A DNA stretch of 64,000 nt from Tetrapyrgos nigripes (Eukaryota > Basidiomycota > Agaricomycetes > Agaricales > Campanellaceae), in contig JAACJM010000238.1 in NCBI GenBank assembly GCA_013368315.1, positions 1 through 64,000 of the forward strand, given 5' to 3'. Position numbers and translations under genes: made by a program. Positions 12,775 through 22,796 of the stretch are shown piece by piece. The notes beneath the pieces are model-generated. The model saw nothing but the letters and a program-made list of their open reading frames with translations, did no database searches and was not told the DNA's origin. The stretch's first letter is position 1. Every line of letters begins with the position of its first letter.

Positions 12775-13605
12775 GCAATATCATAGCCCTCATGGGCTTC
12801 AAGATTTATTTTGGACCTTTTGAGGATGAAAATTTTCTTTGATCCATCTTCTGCTTGATGTTGTTGCAGTGGTTATAGGGGATATGATTATCTTCAATCT
12901 TGAAATGCTCAAAATAATTTTCTTGATTGTTAAAGCATATACCAAAGTGGGTAGCAGTATAATTGTGAGCATATTCTCAAGTATTATTTCATATCTTGGG
13001 TATTGTACAGGCTGTATTGTACTGTTAACATTACTACTAAGTACTACTACTGTCAACGTTTTTTTCCTCTGTATTCCACAGAAGTAAATTCTTCCATATT
13101 AGTGGAGACATCATTCTCAATACAAGATTTATCTTTAGGGCTCCTAGTGGATCGGATGCTGTTCAGATGCGGATCCATCCACTCGAATGAGTTGCTCGAA
13201 CATGCCAATCCGCATCGGCGGATGACCAGATCATCCGCAGATGGGTGGCTGATATCCTAATGAGTGTACAAAAAATGTTCAGAAGGTATTTTTTTTCATT
13301 GTAAACTACATTAAGTACATGTAGAGTGTGATACATGTAAGGGCCTATTCGGATGTCAACGGTTTTTTAAAAACCGTTACATATGATATATATTAGCGCC
13401 CTGTACCTGAAATTAGATAGCGTCCCGAAAAACCCGAAAAACCGTAAAAAAACCTTGGCTGTTCGGATGACGCGCATCTGATGCGCGTTATTAGCATATG
13501 ACCCACAACGTGTTAGGGGCTATAAGTCCATGTCGGGTGACGACTTGCCTGTTTCTTTCTTTCTTTCTTCCCTTCCCTTCCTTCCTTTTTCCTCTTCTGG
13601 TCTCG

Positions 13606-15020
13606 ATGTCCACTGCTCTTGCTTCTCCCCCTGTGCTGTCTACAGCCCCTGCACCTGGCTCAACTGATCCACCTGGCCTTCAAGACATTTGGAACAGTGA
13701 AATTGATCTTGCCATCATGCAGTTTCTCTACCAGGCAAAGACCCAGTGCAACGGCACTTGTGATACCTTTTCGGCTGCTGTCTGGACTAGTCTAGGAAAG
13801 CATCTCATGGAAAATGGGCACCGTTTGTGTACTAATGAAGATCTGAAGGACCGTTTTCGTGTTGTGAGTTCTTGCTTTTTTTGTTTGTCGTCATGAAGCT
13901 CACTGCTGTCTATATGTAGCTCAAGCAACGTGGCTATCTACTCTCACCCACTGGCGTCATTGTTCCTGCAGCTCCTTCACCTGCCGCACCTGCTGCCACT
14001 GTTCCAGACCGAGCCCAGTGGACTTCCGAGGCTGAAGCTATTTCTATTGAATTCTTCATTGCCAAGAAAGCCCAAGGCCTGATGTCTGAGAACAACTTCA
14101 AGGGCAAGGTGTACAATCTCGCAGCAGAACGTCTTTGTGCTAAGGGTCACAGCTTCTCTGGAAAACAGGTCAAGGCTCGCTGGACCCGTGTAAGTCATTT
14201 ACAGACTATATTCACACAACAGACTAATCAAAGGTCTTCTAGTTCAAGGCTGAGTTCAAGATAGTTGCAAAGCTCCGTACTTTGTCTGGTTTTGGCTGGG
14301 ACAATGCCCGATCTATGGTCATTGCGACTGATCAGGTCTGGGATGCATACTTGGTGGTGAGTAGTGTATGTATTTCTTTTACTCGTGTCTCATACCCGCT
14401 ATAGGGTCACCCCAAGGCTCGCCCCTTTCGTACACACCCTTTCATTCATTACGATGATATCGCCGCTATGGTTGGTCATAGCACTGCTACTGGTGCCATG
14501 GCCCTTTCTTCCGAGAATGCAGTCGCCGCTCAGAAAGCACCTGACACGTCCTCGTCATCTGATGATGATGATGAGGATAGTGACTCAGATGCTGCAGACT
14601 CTGAAAAGGAGTCTCCCGTCAAGGTATGTATATGTTTCTGTTCTTCTATTGCCCTGCTAACTATTGTTTTCATAGAAACGTCGCGCTGCTGGTCCCACCC
14701 CTGCTCCTAAACGTGTGCGCACTTCAGCTGGGGCTCAAGCTCTTACGAGTATGTCCTCAACGTTTGCTGCGCTGACTGAGGGGCTGAAGTCTGGTGAATT
14801 CCTGACTTCTCCTTCCACCGACTCTCCAGTAAAAAAGAAGAAAGCTTTTGATATTGTCCGTGCTGAGGAAGGTCTTTCTCCCCACTCTCTCGCCAAGGCT
14901 CATCGCGTCTTTCATGGAAGTGGTGAGGTTGCTCGTGAGTATCTCAGCTTTGATTCCACCAAAGATGAAGAAAGGAGTGCCCGCACTTTTTGGTTGATGG
15001 ATGAGATGGACCGTGTTTGA
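13606..15020 (+). CDS. Myb/SANT-like accessory protein of Harbinger 1
   Basis: Five exons fit canonical GT-AG introns: 13606-13863, 13920-14189, 14243-14356, 14405-14623 and 14676-15020, giving 401 residues without a stop. The N-terminal half contains a Trp-rich, helix-turn-helix-like region (DIWNSEIDLAIMQFL near residue 25, then a second related segment after AQWTSEAEAIS). An acidic Ser/Asp stretch (about residues 235-255) is followed by a KRRAA and KRVR basic patch, a likely nuclear signal. In PIF/Harbinger elements the partner protein binds TIR DNA and helps bring the transposase to the nucleus; that role is inferred. The ATG at 13606 was chosen because upstream frame sequence is a pyrimidine tract. 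The gene appears intact although its transposase partner is broken. Confidence 0.82.
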
Positions 15021-15719
15021 AGCTGCAAGCTGCGATGATTTGTTATTTGACATAGGTTGTTTATTGTCCTGTCATAGTCTTTCAAGCTTACACTCCTTTT
15101 AATTACTCATCTCCCTAGCTATAGTCACTCACTAATCTATCACTCTTTACGGTCTTTACAGTACATAGTTTGCAAAATATATCTACATGTGTGGAAGTGA
15201 TTGTGTCTCGTTAAGTGTACGACCACGTCTACCTAGCTCTGCAAGGTAGTCTGCCCACATTGCCTCTGCAATCTGATCATGAAGGTGAGCAGCTCGTTGA
15301 GTCTCCTGGGATGAAATACCTGCTGTAGGCATCACATCACCATGTGGGTCAGGGACTAGTAGCTCTCGTACTTCTGGGAGCTGTGATGGTGTTTCGGGAG
15401 GATCATGGAAGAGCACAAAGTTGTGAAGCACTGCAATTGCTAACGGTAGCAGGCTTTGAGTACGGAGAGTATACTCACACACTTCCCGAACAATCTTCCA
15501 CTGTCTCTTAACAACACCAAATATGCGTTCAATAACATTCCGAAGTTGGGCATGACGAAGATTGAACAACTCCTCCTTGCAGACAGGCCTGTTTCTGTGT
15601 TAGATTCAGTTTGCACAAAAACTCGCCTAATTATGGACCATATACTTGCTGCCTCCCATTCACGCAAGTGATAACGAACATTGCGAAACGGCACAATGAG
15701 CTTATCGCACAGTGGAAAA

Positions 15720-15953
15720 TATTAGACTTAGGTTATCTTAGCGAATAATCTTAGCGAGAGTCACAAAGTGGGGGTAAGAGCGTGTGAACGTATCTCGCTT
15801 GACTCTCAAGTATATATCATTAATCAGAGTAGTATAATAATATAAATAGTCTAAGTATATCCGTATGATCATTTGACCGTATGTCCACATTACCTGATTG
15901 ATGCTGTATGCATAGTAGCTTAGTAACATGATCGTTATCATTTAATTCCAACA
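15720..15953 (-). repeat. 3' LTR of copia element
   Basis: On the minus strand it begins TGTTGGAATTAAATG and ends CTAATA, 234 bp. It differs from the other LTR by five transitions and one G in a G-run. Every transition is at a CpG: this copy keeps CG at two of the five sites and has TG or CA at the other three. Confidence 0.95.
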
Positions 15954-15960
15954 CTCCCCT

Positions 15961-18525
15961 TCAAGCGGATATCCCTAGTAATCGGGAGAAACGCTTGATC
16001 TTATCAGTGGAGAGAGCTTTCGTAAGTATATCCGCAAGTTGATCATTAGTTGACACATGTTTAACTCGTATGTATTGTTGATGTATCCGATCAGTAAGGA
16101 AGTTTTTACGGATATTGAAATGCTTAGTTCTCTGAGTATGTTGTTCTTCAGGAGCACGTATAATTGCCAAAGTAGATGCACTATCTGAGTTGATAAGTAC
16201 TGGCTCCTGTTCGCCATTTAGAATTTCTTCTATAAAACCTTTCAAATAAATAGCTTCTTGTGAGGCATGTGCGAGTGCGCATAGTTCAGCCTCAGTAACT
16301 GATAAAGTTACCAGTGTGCCTCGCTTACTTGACCAAGAAATAAGCGATTCAGCAAATTTGAATGCATAGCCCATGATTGGTTTATTGCCATACGTGGACA
16401 TACCATCAGAGTCGGCAAATCCATAAGTAGAAGTAATAGTAGGGCTCCCTAGGTTGAGCCAGTAATCGCAAGTTCCTTTTAGATAAAGATAGCATTGTTT
16501 AGCTGCAGCGTAATGCTCTTCACCTGGATCATTAAGGTATCTTGCTAGTTGACCAGTACAATATGCAATGTCTGGCCTAGTGCAGTCAGCGACATATCGT
16601 AAACCACCGACTAGTGACATATAGTGTTTAATAGCAGCGGCGTCCCGTTGCGATTCACTCCCAGGTCTAGGGCTAAGATTTTGCCCGGGTAGCATAGGTG
16701 TACGGCGTGCATGTAATTGGTCAAAATTGTATCGTTTGAGAATATTCTCAATGTAATGTTTCTGACGGAGTTTAATAGTATGATTATTCCTATCTCGTTG
16801 AATTTCCATACCGAGAATCCAGTGGATTTCTCCACCGTCAGTGACTTGGACGTGTCCACTAAGTGCAGTAACGAAAGCTTGTGCAGTAGCTTTGTTGATA
16901 GTACATAAAGTAATGTCATTGACATGACAAGATAGTATTAAAATGAGTTTATTCTCATGATATCGGTAGAATACCGCATTATCGTAAGTAGACTTCTTAA
17001 GTCCTAGTAACTTTATGAGAATATTGCATAATTTTTCATACCATCGACGACCAGCTTGTTTCAGCCCATATAGAGTCTTTCTGAGTTTAAGTACGTAGCC
17101 TTCAGGTAAGTTAGGTAGTAAATTACCTGGAGGTGGACGAAGGTATAATGTTTCCTCGTCAGTAACGTTTCTGTAAAGATAGGCAGATTTAATATCAATC
17201 TGAGTAGTTTCATAGTCTAATGAAGCTGCAAGAGCAAGTATAAAACGTGTACTGCTCATGCGTGCTACAGGGGCAAAGATATCATTTGCGTAGTAATCAA
17301 TGCCTTCTTGTTGACTAAAGCCTTGTGCTACTAGTCTAGATTTCAATTTGGTCTGTTTGCCAAGTTCGTACTTAGTTTTGTAGACAAATCTGGAACCAAT
17401 GATATTCGCATCAGCAGGAGGTTTGACATATTCCCAGGTTCCTAGACTTTCTAGAGATTCTATCTCAGCTTTCATGGAATCAAACCATGCATCACGTTGT
17501 GGATGATTGAGTACATCCTTAAATGAAATTGGATCGCCAACGTTATCAGCGTAGTAAACATTGAATTCTGTTAAGAAGAAAGCAATGTTTTGTTCAACTT
17601 CATCGTAGAGTAAACCTCTGGCTTCTCGGATCCTTTTTGATCGTCTTGGGCCATCAGGTTGTTTAGTTTCATCTTCGTCGACATCCATTGGTTCAGGTTC
17701 GTGTTCCTGAGAAGTTGGAGTTTCATTTGTATTTTCTTCTGTAGTTTCTAATGGTTCTTGATTTTTGTTTTGTAACTCCCCTTCAACTTGCGATTTGGAC
17801 GTTAAGAATTGCAAGTTGCGTTCTACATTCACTTTAGTACCAAAGTAGACATAATGGCCTTTTGAATGATCGTCAAAGCCTAACCAAACTCCACGTTTTC
17901 CTTTAGGAGTTAGTTTACTAGTTCTTGCTTCGTCATATACAATGCAAGGTGTACCAAAGCTATGTAGATTGTCTAAGTTTGCGTTAACACCGTAACGTTT
18001 AAAATAGGGAGTTTGCATTTTTAATGCAGTTTTCGGAGATCTATTAAGTATGTACATAGTATAAAGTCCTGCATGCCACCATAAACGATTAGGTAGTTTT
18101 CCAGTATGCAGATTAACACAAATACCATTCATGATATGTTGATGTATGTTTTCAGCAACTCCATTTTGCTGAGGCGTGTCATGAACTGTATAACGTGCAA
18201 TTGTACCTTGTGCTTTCAGGTAGTTTTTGAATGCACCCGAAGTAAATACGGCATCGTTGTCTGATTGTAGAATTTTAACTTTGATACCATATTGTGTAAA
18301 TAGTTCAGTAGTAAATGTAACCCATTGGGTATAGGCTTCGTCTTTTGTTTTAAGTGGAGATAATATTAACCAACGCGTACAGTCGTCGACGATGGTTAAC
18401 CAGTATTTGTAGCTGCGCAATGAGGTCGACAGCTGTGTATACGGGTTTCTCCCCTTCAGCTGCAGTAGTGGCATCCCATGTAGCTGCAGCTGCATCCACA
18501 GTTGCTTCGTAAGAACTGCGAACAA
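15961..18525 (-). CDS. Copia Pol remnant: integrase core, RT, RNase H
   Basis: The open frame gives up to 854 residues, but recognisable sequence begins near 18420. The integrase core shows Asp (TIVDDCTRW), Asp (QSDND) and Glu (NGVAEN). RT follows, with QIDIKSAYL containing the first catalytic Asp. The usual V-D-D box reads CHVNDI near 16935-16950, so one catalytic Asp is Asn. RNase H retains ADSDG, TEAEL and NSDSAS. Protease and the integrase zinc finger are absent. No stops occur over about 820 codons, which speaks for a fairly recent insertion, but the Asp-to-Asn change and the deletion make it enzymatically dead. The Asn codon AAT after GTC is what a CpG-to-CpA transition in GTCGAT would give. 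Confidence 0.9.
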   Translation of the reverse strand: MFAVLTKQLWMQLQLHGMPLLQLKGRNPYTQLSTSLRSYKYWLTIVDDCTRWLILSPLKTKDEAYTQWVTFTTELFTQYGIKVKILQSDNDAVFTSGAFKNYLKAQGTIARYTVHDTPQQNGVAENIHQHIMNGICVNLHTGKLPNRLWWHAGLYTMYILNRSPKTALKMQTPYFKRYGVNANLDNLHSFGTPCIVYDEARTSKLTPKGKRGVWLGFDDHSKGHYVYFGTKVNVERNLQFLTSKSQVEGELQNKNQEPLETTEENTNETPTSQEHEPEPMDVDEDETKQPDGPRRSKRIREARGLLYDEVEQNIAFFLTEFNVYYADNVGDPISFKDVLNHPQRDAWFDSMKAEIESLESLGTWEYVKPPADANIIGSRFVYKTKYELGKQTKLKSRLVAQGFSQQEGIDYYANDIFAPVARMSSTRFILALAASLDYETTQIDIKSAYLYRNVTDEETLYLRPPPGNLLPNLPEGYVLKLRKTLYGLKQAGRRWYEKLCNILIKLLGLKKSTYDNAVFYRYHENKLILILSCHVNDITLCTINKATAQAFVTALSGHVQVTDGGEIHWILGMEIQRDRNNHTIKLRQKHYIENILKRYNFDQLHARRTPMLPGQNLSPRPGSESQRDAAAIKHYMSLVGGLRYVADCTRPDIAYCTGQLARYLNDPGEEHYAAAKQCYLYLKGTCDYWLNLGSPTITSTYGFADSDGMSTYGNKPIMGYAFKFAESLISWSSKRGTLVTLSVTEAELCALAHASQEAIYLKGFIEEILNGEQEPVLINSDSASTLAIIRAPEEQHTQRTKHFNIRKNFLTDRIHQQYIRVKHVSTNDQLADILTKALSTDKIKRFSRLLGISA

Positions 18526-19303
18526 AGTGATAGTGTGGAGGAATAATCCCCACTAGAGCTGAGTAAAAGACTTGATCCGAGACATCTATGTCTCTCTTCT
18601 TGATAGAAGCCCACAGATCCTGAGCTTCGTCGAGGAGCTTATCAAACTCCCAGACTGGTTTACGTAAGTTGAAGAGTTTCCACAGCTCGTTAGACTCTTG
18701 AACTGTGGATGAAGGGTCGAAACGTTGCTTGAGCTTCTTGATAAGCTCTATCGCATCCGACTCTTCGATGTAGTGGATCATGATTTTATCATCAATCTTG
18801 CCTGTAATAGCGTTAAAACAGGCTAGTTTGACAGTATTACCAGGATGTAACCCGGAACTTTTAAAGTGTTGGTGACGAATCACCCGTAAAGCGCTATTAA
18901 CGCGAAAGTACCACATCTTCCAATTTTCACTGTCAGTAAGAACTGTCAAGGAATCAAAAGCTTTGTTGATGTCGCTGAGCGGCATCACGTAGTTGGGGTT
19001 TGTATTTTCAGGCATAGATAATGTGACCGACAAAGTAGGGGTAGATGGAGGAGATGATGATGGAGTAGGGACAGTATCCCGGACATCAGTCCTAGTATTT
19101 TCGCCAGCATCAGACATAATGGGATCAAGTGCGAATGGAAGAGGGTTTTGGATGAGAGGATCAGGTGGTTGTGCTTGCGAAGTAGATGATACGGGCGGAG
19201 TAGGAGTTTGGGTACCAGAGGGGTGTGCACTAGAGTGGCAACTGGTAGTAGGAAGTGGGATATCTGGGGCTGATCCTTGAGATCGAGTTTGTTGACTAGT
19301 CAT
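18350..19303 (-). CDS. Copia Gag, C-terminally truncated
   Basis: The 317-residue frame starts at the ATG at 19303, 94 bp inside the 5' LTR. A Ser/Pro/Thr-rich leader is followed by a Gag core typical of Ty1/copia (UBN2-like: a WKMWYFRV motif, then KLKQRFDPS and LWASIKKRD). The CCHC zinc knuckle expected downstream is missing: after about residue 300 the frame runs into integrase-coding sequence out of frame and stops. The change of frame marks an internal deletion junction near 18420. A particle protein without nucleic-acid-binding knuckle is expected to be defective. Confidence 0.85.
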   Translation of the reverse strand: MTSQQTRSQGSAPDIPLPTTSCHSSAHPSGTQTPTPPVSSTSQAQPPDPLIQNPLPFALDPIMSDAGENTRTDVRDTVPTPSSSPPSTPTLSVTLSMPENTNPNYVMPLSDINKAFDSLTVLTDSENWKMWYFRVNSALRVIRHQHFKSSGLHPGNTVKLACFNAITGKIDDKIMIHYIEESDAIELIKKLKQRFDPSSTVQESNELWKLFNLRKPVWEFDKLLDEAQDLWASIKKRDIDVSDQVFYSALVGIIPPHYHFVRSSYEATVDAAAATWDATTAAEGEKPVYTAVDLIAQLQILVNHRRRLYALVNIIST

Positions 19304-19396
19304 ATACTAGTCCAGGAACAGAGTACGAGTAGAGAGTAAAGCAGAGTAGAACAAGTGTTTATCGAAGTTATAGCAAGCTAGGCGGGGCCCATAACC

Positions 19397-19631
19397 TATT
19401 AGACTTAGGTTATCTTAGCGAATAATCTTAGCGAGAGTCACAAAGTGGGGGGTAAGAGCGTGCGAACATATCTTGCTTGACTCTCAAGTATATATCATTA
19501 ATCAGAGTAGTATAATAATATAAATAGTCTAAGTATATCCGTATGATCATTTGACCGTATGTCCGCATTACCTGATTGATGCCGTATGCATAGTAGCTTA
19601 GTAACATGATCGTTATCATTTAATTCCAACA
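19397..19631 (-). repeat. 5' LTR of copia element
   Basis: This is the 235-bp partner of the LTR at 15720-15953, about 97.5% identical. The reciprocal loss of CpG in the two copies means both have decayed independently since insertion. Transcription of the element would start in this copy, running towards lower coordinates. Confidence 0.95.
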
Positions 19632-21007
19632 GAAAACCTGCATCGGCAACATAGTATTTGCCCGGAGGAATGTCAAAGCCATTTCGAACACCTTCCTCAA
19701 ACAGATACCCATCAGCAACACTACCTTCCCAGCCCGTCATGACAAAAGAGAATACCATATCCCAATCACATGCTGCTAGAATATTCTGAGATAGGTTTCC
19801 CCCTCGATCACGATACGGGAACCTGGCACTCGCAGGAGGTCGGACAAGGAAATGACTTCCATCCACTGCTCCCAAGCAATCCTTGAAAAAAGGATAGAAC
19901 TTGGGGTTCTGGAGGATGACACGATGGACAGTATCGGGGTCTGGGTGTCGTAGATATTTGCTTCGAAATGTATCTGAGACTAATGCCTCTAGGACGTCAT
20001 GAAAATTGCTTTGTTATGAATCAGCCCCTATCTGCACATTGAGAAGAAGTAATGCTCACTGGGAAATGGTCTCAAGACTTCGCTGAAACCTCTCAGCTAC
20101 CTTCCTGACTGATAAATTAGTGACTGCTTGGTACAGGAATGTTGCAACGATTTCGCTGATGCCAACAAATCGACGGGACTTCAAGTTTCCTTCCTTCTGC
20201 AACTCGGACTTCAGCTTCTTGAATACACATCTCCCAACTACCAGATTATTCTTCATATGCTCAGAATGACCTTTACGCAGCTCTTTCACCCACTCCTCCC
20301 CACTCAGCACTGATGTGTGATAAGGTTCCAGATCATATTGTCATTCATTGTATGAGTGGATGGCACCGATGGCACCAGTGACAGCAATGATGGTAGTTAT
20401 GAGCACCTGTCGACGGCGGCGGGTATTAGCAGAAAGTGCTGCTGCAGATGTTTGAGACGGACGGGCAGCCGGACGCGGTGTAGAACTGGTGCGCACCATG
20501 AGCGCTGATGGAAACTAATTTTGCTGGTATCCCGCAGCATTTCGAGATGACGGTCTCACAGTTCGGCTATTTACTAAAAATTACTAGCTAAAAGCGTGAT
20601 ATAAAAAACCCGGGCATCCGAATAGGCCCTAAAACTATCAAGTTACTTATTACTGAGACTGATTATTACGACGAGAATGACTTTGGCTGCTTCACCAATG
20701 TGTCTTCCCACGCAAATGCGAAATCGAGCAAAGCGCTGAGGACGTTTAGCGCGTCGAAAAGATCTTTCTGTGGATTTCAGTGAGTTTTTAGAACTATACA
20801 GTACCTCGGGAAAGCCCGAGACTGAACCAACTGGGCAAGTACGACACATCCTCACGTACTTCAGCTATCTGACGATCATCTACGGATGGGTGGATGATAT
20901 CCGTCGGATGGATGCATCTCCAGAGGCTCATCCGCCATCCGAATCCGAGGCATCATCGGCGGATAGGCGCCAGATCATCCGATCCGCTAGAAGCCCTATT
21001 TATCTTC

Positions 21008-21190
21008 ATCAGTAAAAGGGCATTTCACCTTTTCGGACCTTTTTGATCCTTTTGGCAACTTTTTTCGGTCCGGACTTTGATGACCTTTTTTTTACCGGAC
21101 TTTTCCTGTCTTTTTTGTACTTTGCGCGCCCAAGGACTTTTTTTTGAACTTTTTTTGAACTTTTCTTCGTACTTTTTCTTTTCAAGCTTC
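21008..21190. repeat. GGACTTTTT-type degenerate minisatellite
   Basis: About a dozen spaced variants of GGACTTTTT, GAACTTTTTT, GGACCTTTTTG and TACTTTTT occur in 180 bp, with a period near 12-20 nt and strong strand asymmetry. It lies directly outside the right end of the outer MITE. There is no coding potential. Confidence 0.6.
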
Positions 21191-22073
21191 AGTCTACAAA
21201 TGTATGTACCCTGAGAATGTGTAGATAGGGCGTGTAAGCACCTTTATACAAATCACAAGTGGTGATCCATAAGTGGTGCTCCTCGTTTCACAGTGCCGGT
21301 GCCCACTGCTTAAGTTGTGTGCGTTGGCAGCGAGCGGGGGTGAGGAAAGCAATGAAATATTAGATCAAGTCCTGTTCAAACTCCGACTGGCCATGCGTAC
21401 GTGTACCCTTACGCTACCTCGGTCCCTCGTATGCGTTTCCATCAACCATATCCTCATGACAACGTCAACAGCTCTCAACCGAACGTCCTCAACGCTGCAC
21501 TCAAGGACATCAACAGTACCCCCAATAACCTCAAATACCCCAACCAATGGAGTCCTCAAAACTTCCTTTACTGTTGTCAATCTCTCGGCGCTCAACTTCC
21601 AATGCCACGTCAAAATGTCAACGCGTCAACACCCAGCAGCTCAACAATGCACGAATCATGAAGACTGCCTCTATCCTCAGAGTCAATGTTTTCGATAATC
21701 GTTAATCTTATTCACCACGCCCGCGTGCTCGAAGGCTACAAAAAATACGAAGCAGGATTGAGAGGAGGATGAACTGGGTAGGGAGTCAGACAATGGCTCC
21801 ATGGTGAGTGATTTCTGCCTCTTAGCCACCGGTCTATTTAATCAATCATTGCGACAGTGTCTACAGCAAGAAGTGGTGGTTTTTATTGTTTATGGATGAG
21901 GGCTCCACTGGCAGCGAGGACGACAAGGAAACTGAGGAAGGAAGGTATGACCCTGATATGCTTTCTTTATGAAATTTCAGTCGCTGATGTGTTGTCTTTT
22001 GTAGTGGGCACGGCTAGCGTTGAGTAGCGCTGAGAAGGGCCAACTGTAGTGCAAGCAGCGGCGCTAATGGACA
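21191..22073. other. Unassigned region with short frames
   Basis: Overlapping plus-strand frames (21273-21698, 21401-21661) have no recognised domain; the second is rich in Asn, Ser and Pro and might be an exon, but I cannot support splice sites. A possible small exon pair around 21780-21990 (acidic GSTGSEDDKETEE) precedes the alpha-kinase relic and could be its eroded 5' part. No function is assigned. Confidence 0.3.
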
Positions 22074-22338
22074 CGCAACCGACCAGATGTTTTGATCCAC
22101 ACTGCCCGCAGTTTCGTTGTCGTCGTCCTGCTGGATCTCATTTGCAATGTGCGTCGTCGACGCTCATTTGACAGATCTGATGGTTGCTGATTTCTTGCTT
22201 GCTCTCGAAGTTGTGCAGATCCATGGTAAGGCTAGCCCTGCATCGGGTGTTGATGATCAAGACATCTTTTTGAATAAAATGCCGGACAACGACAACGAAA
22301 CTGCGGGCAGTGTGGATCAAAACATCTGGTCGGTTGCG
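22074..22338. repeat. 56-bp inverted repeat around a 153-bp spacer
   Basis: Positions 22074-22129 are the reverse complement of 22283-22338 at 54 of 56 bases. The right arm belongs to the alpha-kinase frame, so the left arm is an antisense copy of the gene's own sequence placed upstream. It could fold into a strong stem-loop if transcribed. Confidence 0.9.
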
Positions 22339-22796
22339 TGGTTGCTGGAGAAAAAGTGTTCCAAATCATATACTAAGTGGAGCAGTACCAACATTCACCC
22401 GAGCAATAACAAGAATAAAGTTGGGAATGTACTCAACGCATTCGCTCATTTCTTTTATCAAGAAAGTCAGAAAACTATGGTCATTGCAGACCTACAAAGT
22501 AATTTTCACTTATCAGGGCCCTTTCAGCGAGACTCACAACTACCTGTCTCAAAAACAGCATCTACACTCGGAAACAAAAAGGTTCTCTTTGATATGATGT
22601 TCCATACTGAAGATGGGTAAGAATATGTGATGCTTCTATCATGTTTTCCCAAATCCTAATGGCATTTTCTGACAGTGGAAGCGGGGTTGGAGATCATGGA
22701 GAGCAGGGTATCACCATCTTCCTCACAGCTCATGAGTGTATTGAAGGTGGCCGTTGCGAACTTTTGGAGCTCGATTCCCTTACCGAACTTGATTGA
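22117..22796 (+). pseudogene. Alpha-kinase (MHCK/EF2K type) C-terminal half
   Basis: Two exons, 22117-22616 and 22676-22796, are joined by a 59-nt intron with donor GTAAGA, a CTAAT branch-like site and a CAG acceptor. From about residue 68 the product matches the C-lobe of atypical alpha-kinases: NVLNAFAHFFY, then VIADLQ, then FDMMFHTEDG, and finally GVGDHGEQGITIFLTAHEC followed by GGRC, the zinc-binding end of the fold. The N-lobe with the nucleotide-binding Lys is not found upstream, where the inverted copy of the gene's own sequence lies instead. I infer a 5'-truncated, rearranged copy. Alpha-kinases are greatly expanded in mushroom genomes, and substrates are unknown. The nominal start is arbitrary. 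Confidence 0.75.

Larger units (their letters stand above)
15720..19631 (-). mobile_element. Ty1/copia retrotransposon, internally deleted
   Basis: The element is 3.9 kb with LTRs of 234 and 235 bp, a perfect 5-bp target duplication GAAAA (15715-15719 and 19632-19636), a purine tract GAAGGGGAG next to the 3' LTR (complement of 15954-15962) and a candidate primer site beginning GGTTATGGGCC next to the 5' LTR (complement of 19385-19396). Gene order gag, integrase, RT, RNase H identifies Ty1/copia. It lies inside the Harbinger 1 transposase in the same orientation. The Gag zinc knuckle, protease and integrase HHCC region are absent, so it is non-autonomous. Confidence 0.95.
15183..20499 (-). pseudogene. 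Harbinger 1 DDE transposase, split by copia insertion
   Basis: Read on the minus strand, the likely start is the ATG at 20499. A first exon (to about 20056) has helix-turn-helix character (FLYQAVTNLSVRKVAERFQRS). The next exon carries the first catalytic Asp (GAVDGSH, about 19870) and the second (VADAGF, about 19645). The copia element interrupts just after ADAGF. The frame continues beyond it at about 15714 with PLCDKLIVP, and the Glu lies in NVIERIFG (about 15535). The product ends at 15183. Both sides of the insertion join in frame once one TSD copy is discounted. A TGA at 20341-20343 sits where CGA would be expected. The gene is therefore doubly disabled. The family is DDE_Tnp_4/HARBI1-like. 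Confidence 0.9.
13341..20629. mobile_element. PIF/Harbinger element 1 (contains a nested copia)
   Basis: The inverted ends are GGGCCTATTCGGATG (13341) and CATCCGAATAGGCCC (to 20629), flanked on both sides by TAA (13338-13340 and 20630-20632), the TWA target duplication of PIF/Harbinger. It carries the two genes expected of the superfamily, a Myb/SANT-like gene on the plus strand and a DDE transposase on the minus strand, in convergent orientation. Subtracting the 3.9-kb copia insertion leaves about 3.37 kb. Boundaries are confident because ends, duplication and gene content agree. Confidence 0.93.
13138..20996. mobile_element. Outer Harbinger-like MITE, interrupted
   Basis: GGGCTCCTAGTGGATCGGAT at 13138 and its near-complement ending at 20996 match at about 20 of 22 positions counting the adjoining A/T. 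Both flanks of the inner Harbinger element also share GGATGA, ATCCGC and GATATCC motifs in inverted order. Without the inner element it would be about 570 bp and non-coding. The TIR start resembles the GGGCCTATTCGG ends of the inner Harbinger family. No clean 3-bp target duplication remains (TTT or TTA against ATT or TAT), consistent with age. Confidence 0.55.

Noticed and set aside
13341..20629. Ascomycete-type RIP as the cause of the transitions
   Set aside because: RIP in Neurospora prefers CpA sites. Here changes are at CpG, in mixed 5' contexts, and many CpA sites are unchanged between copies.
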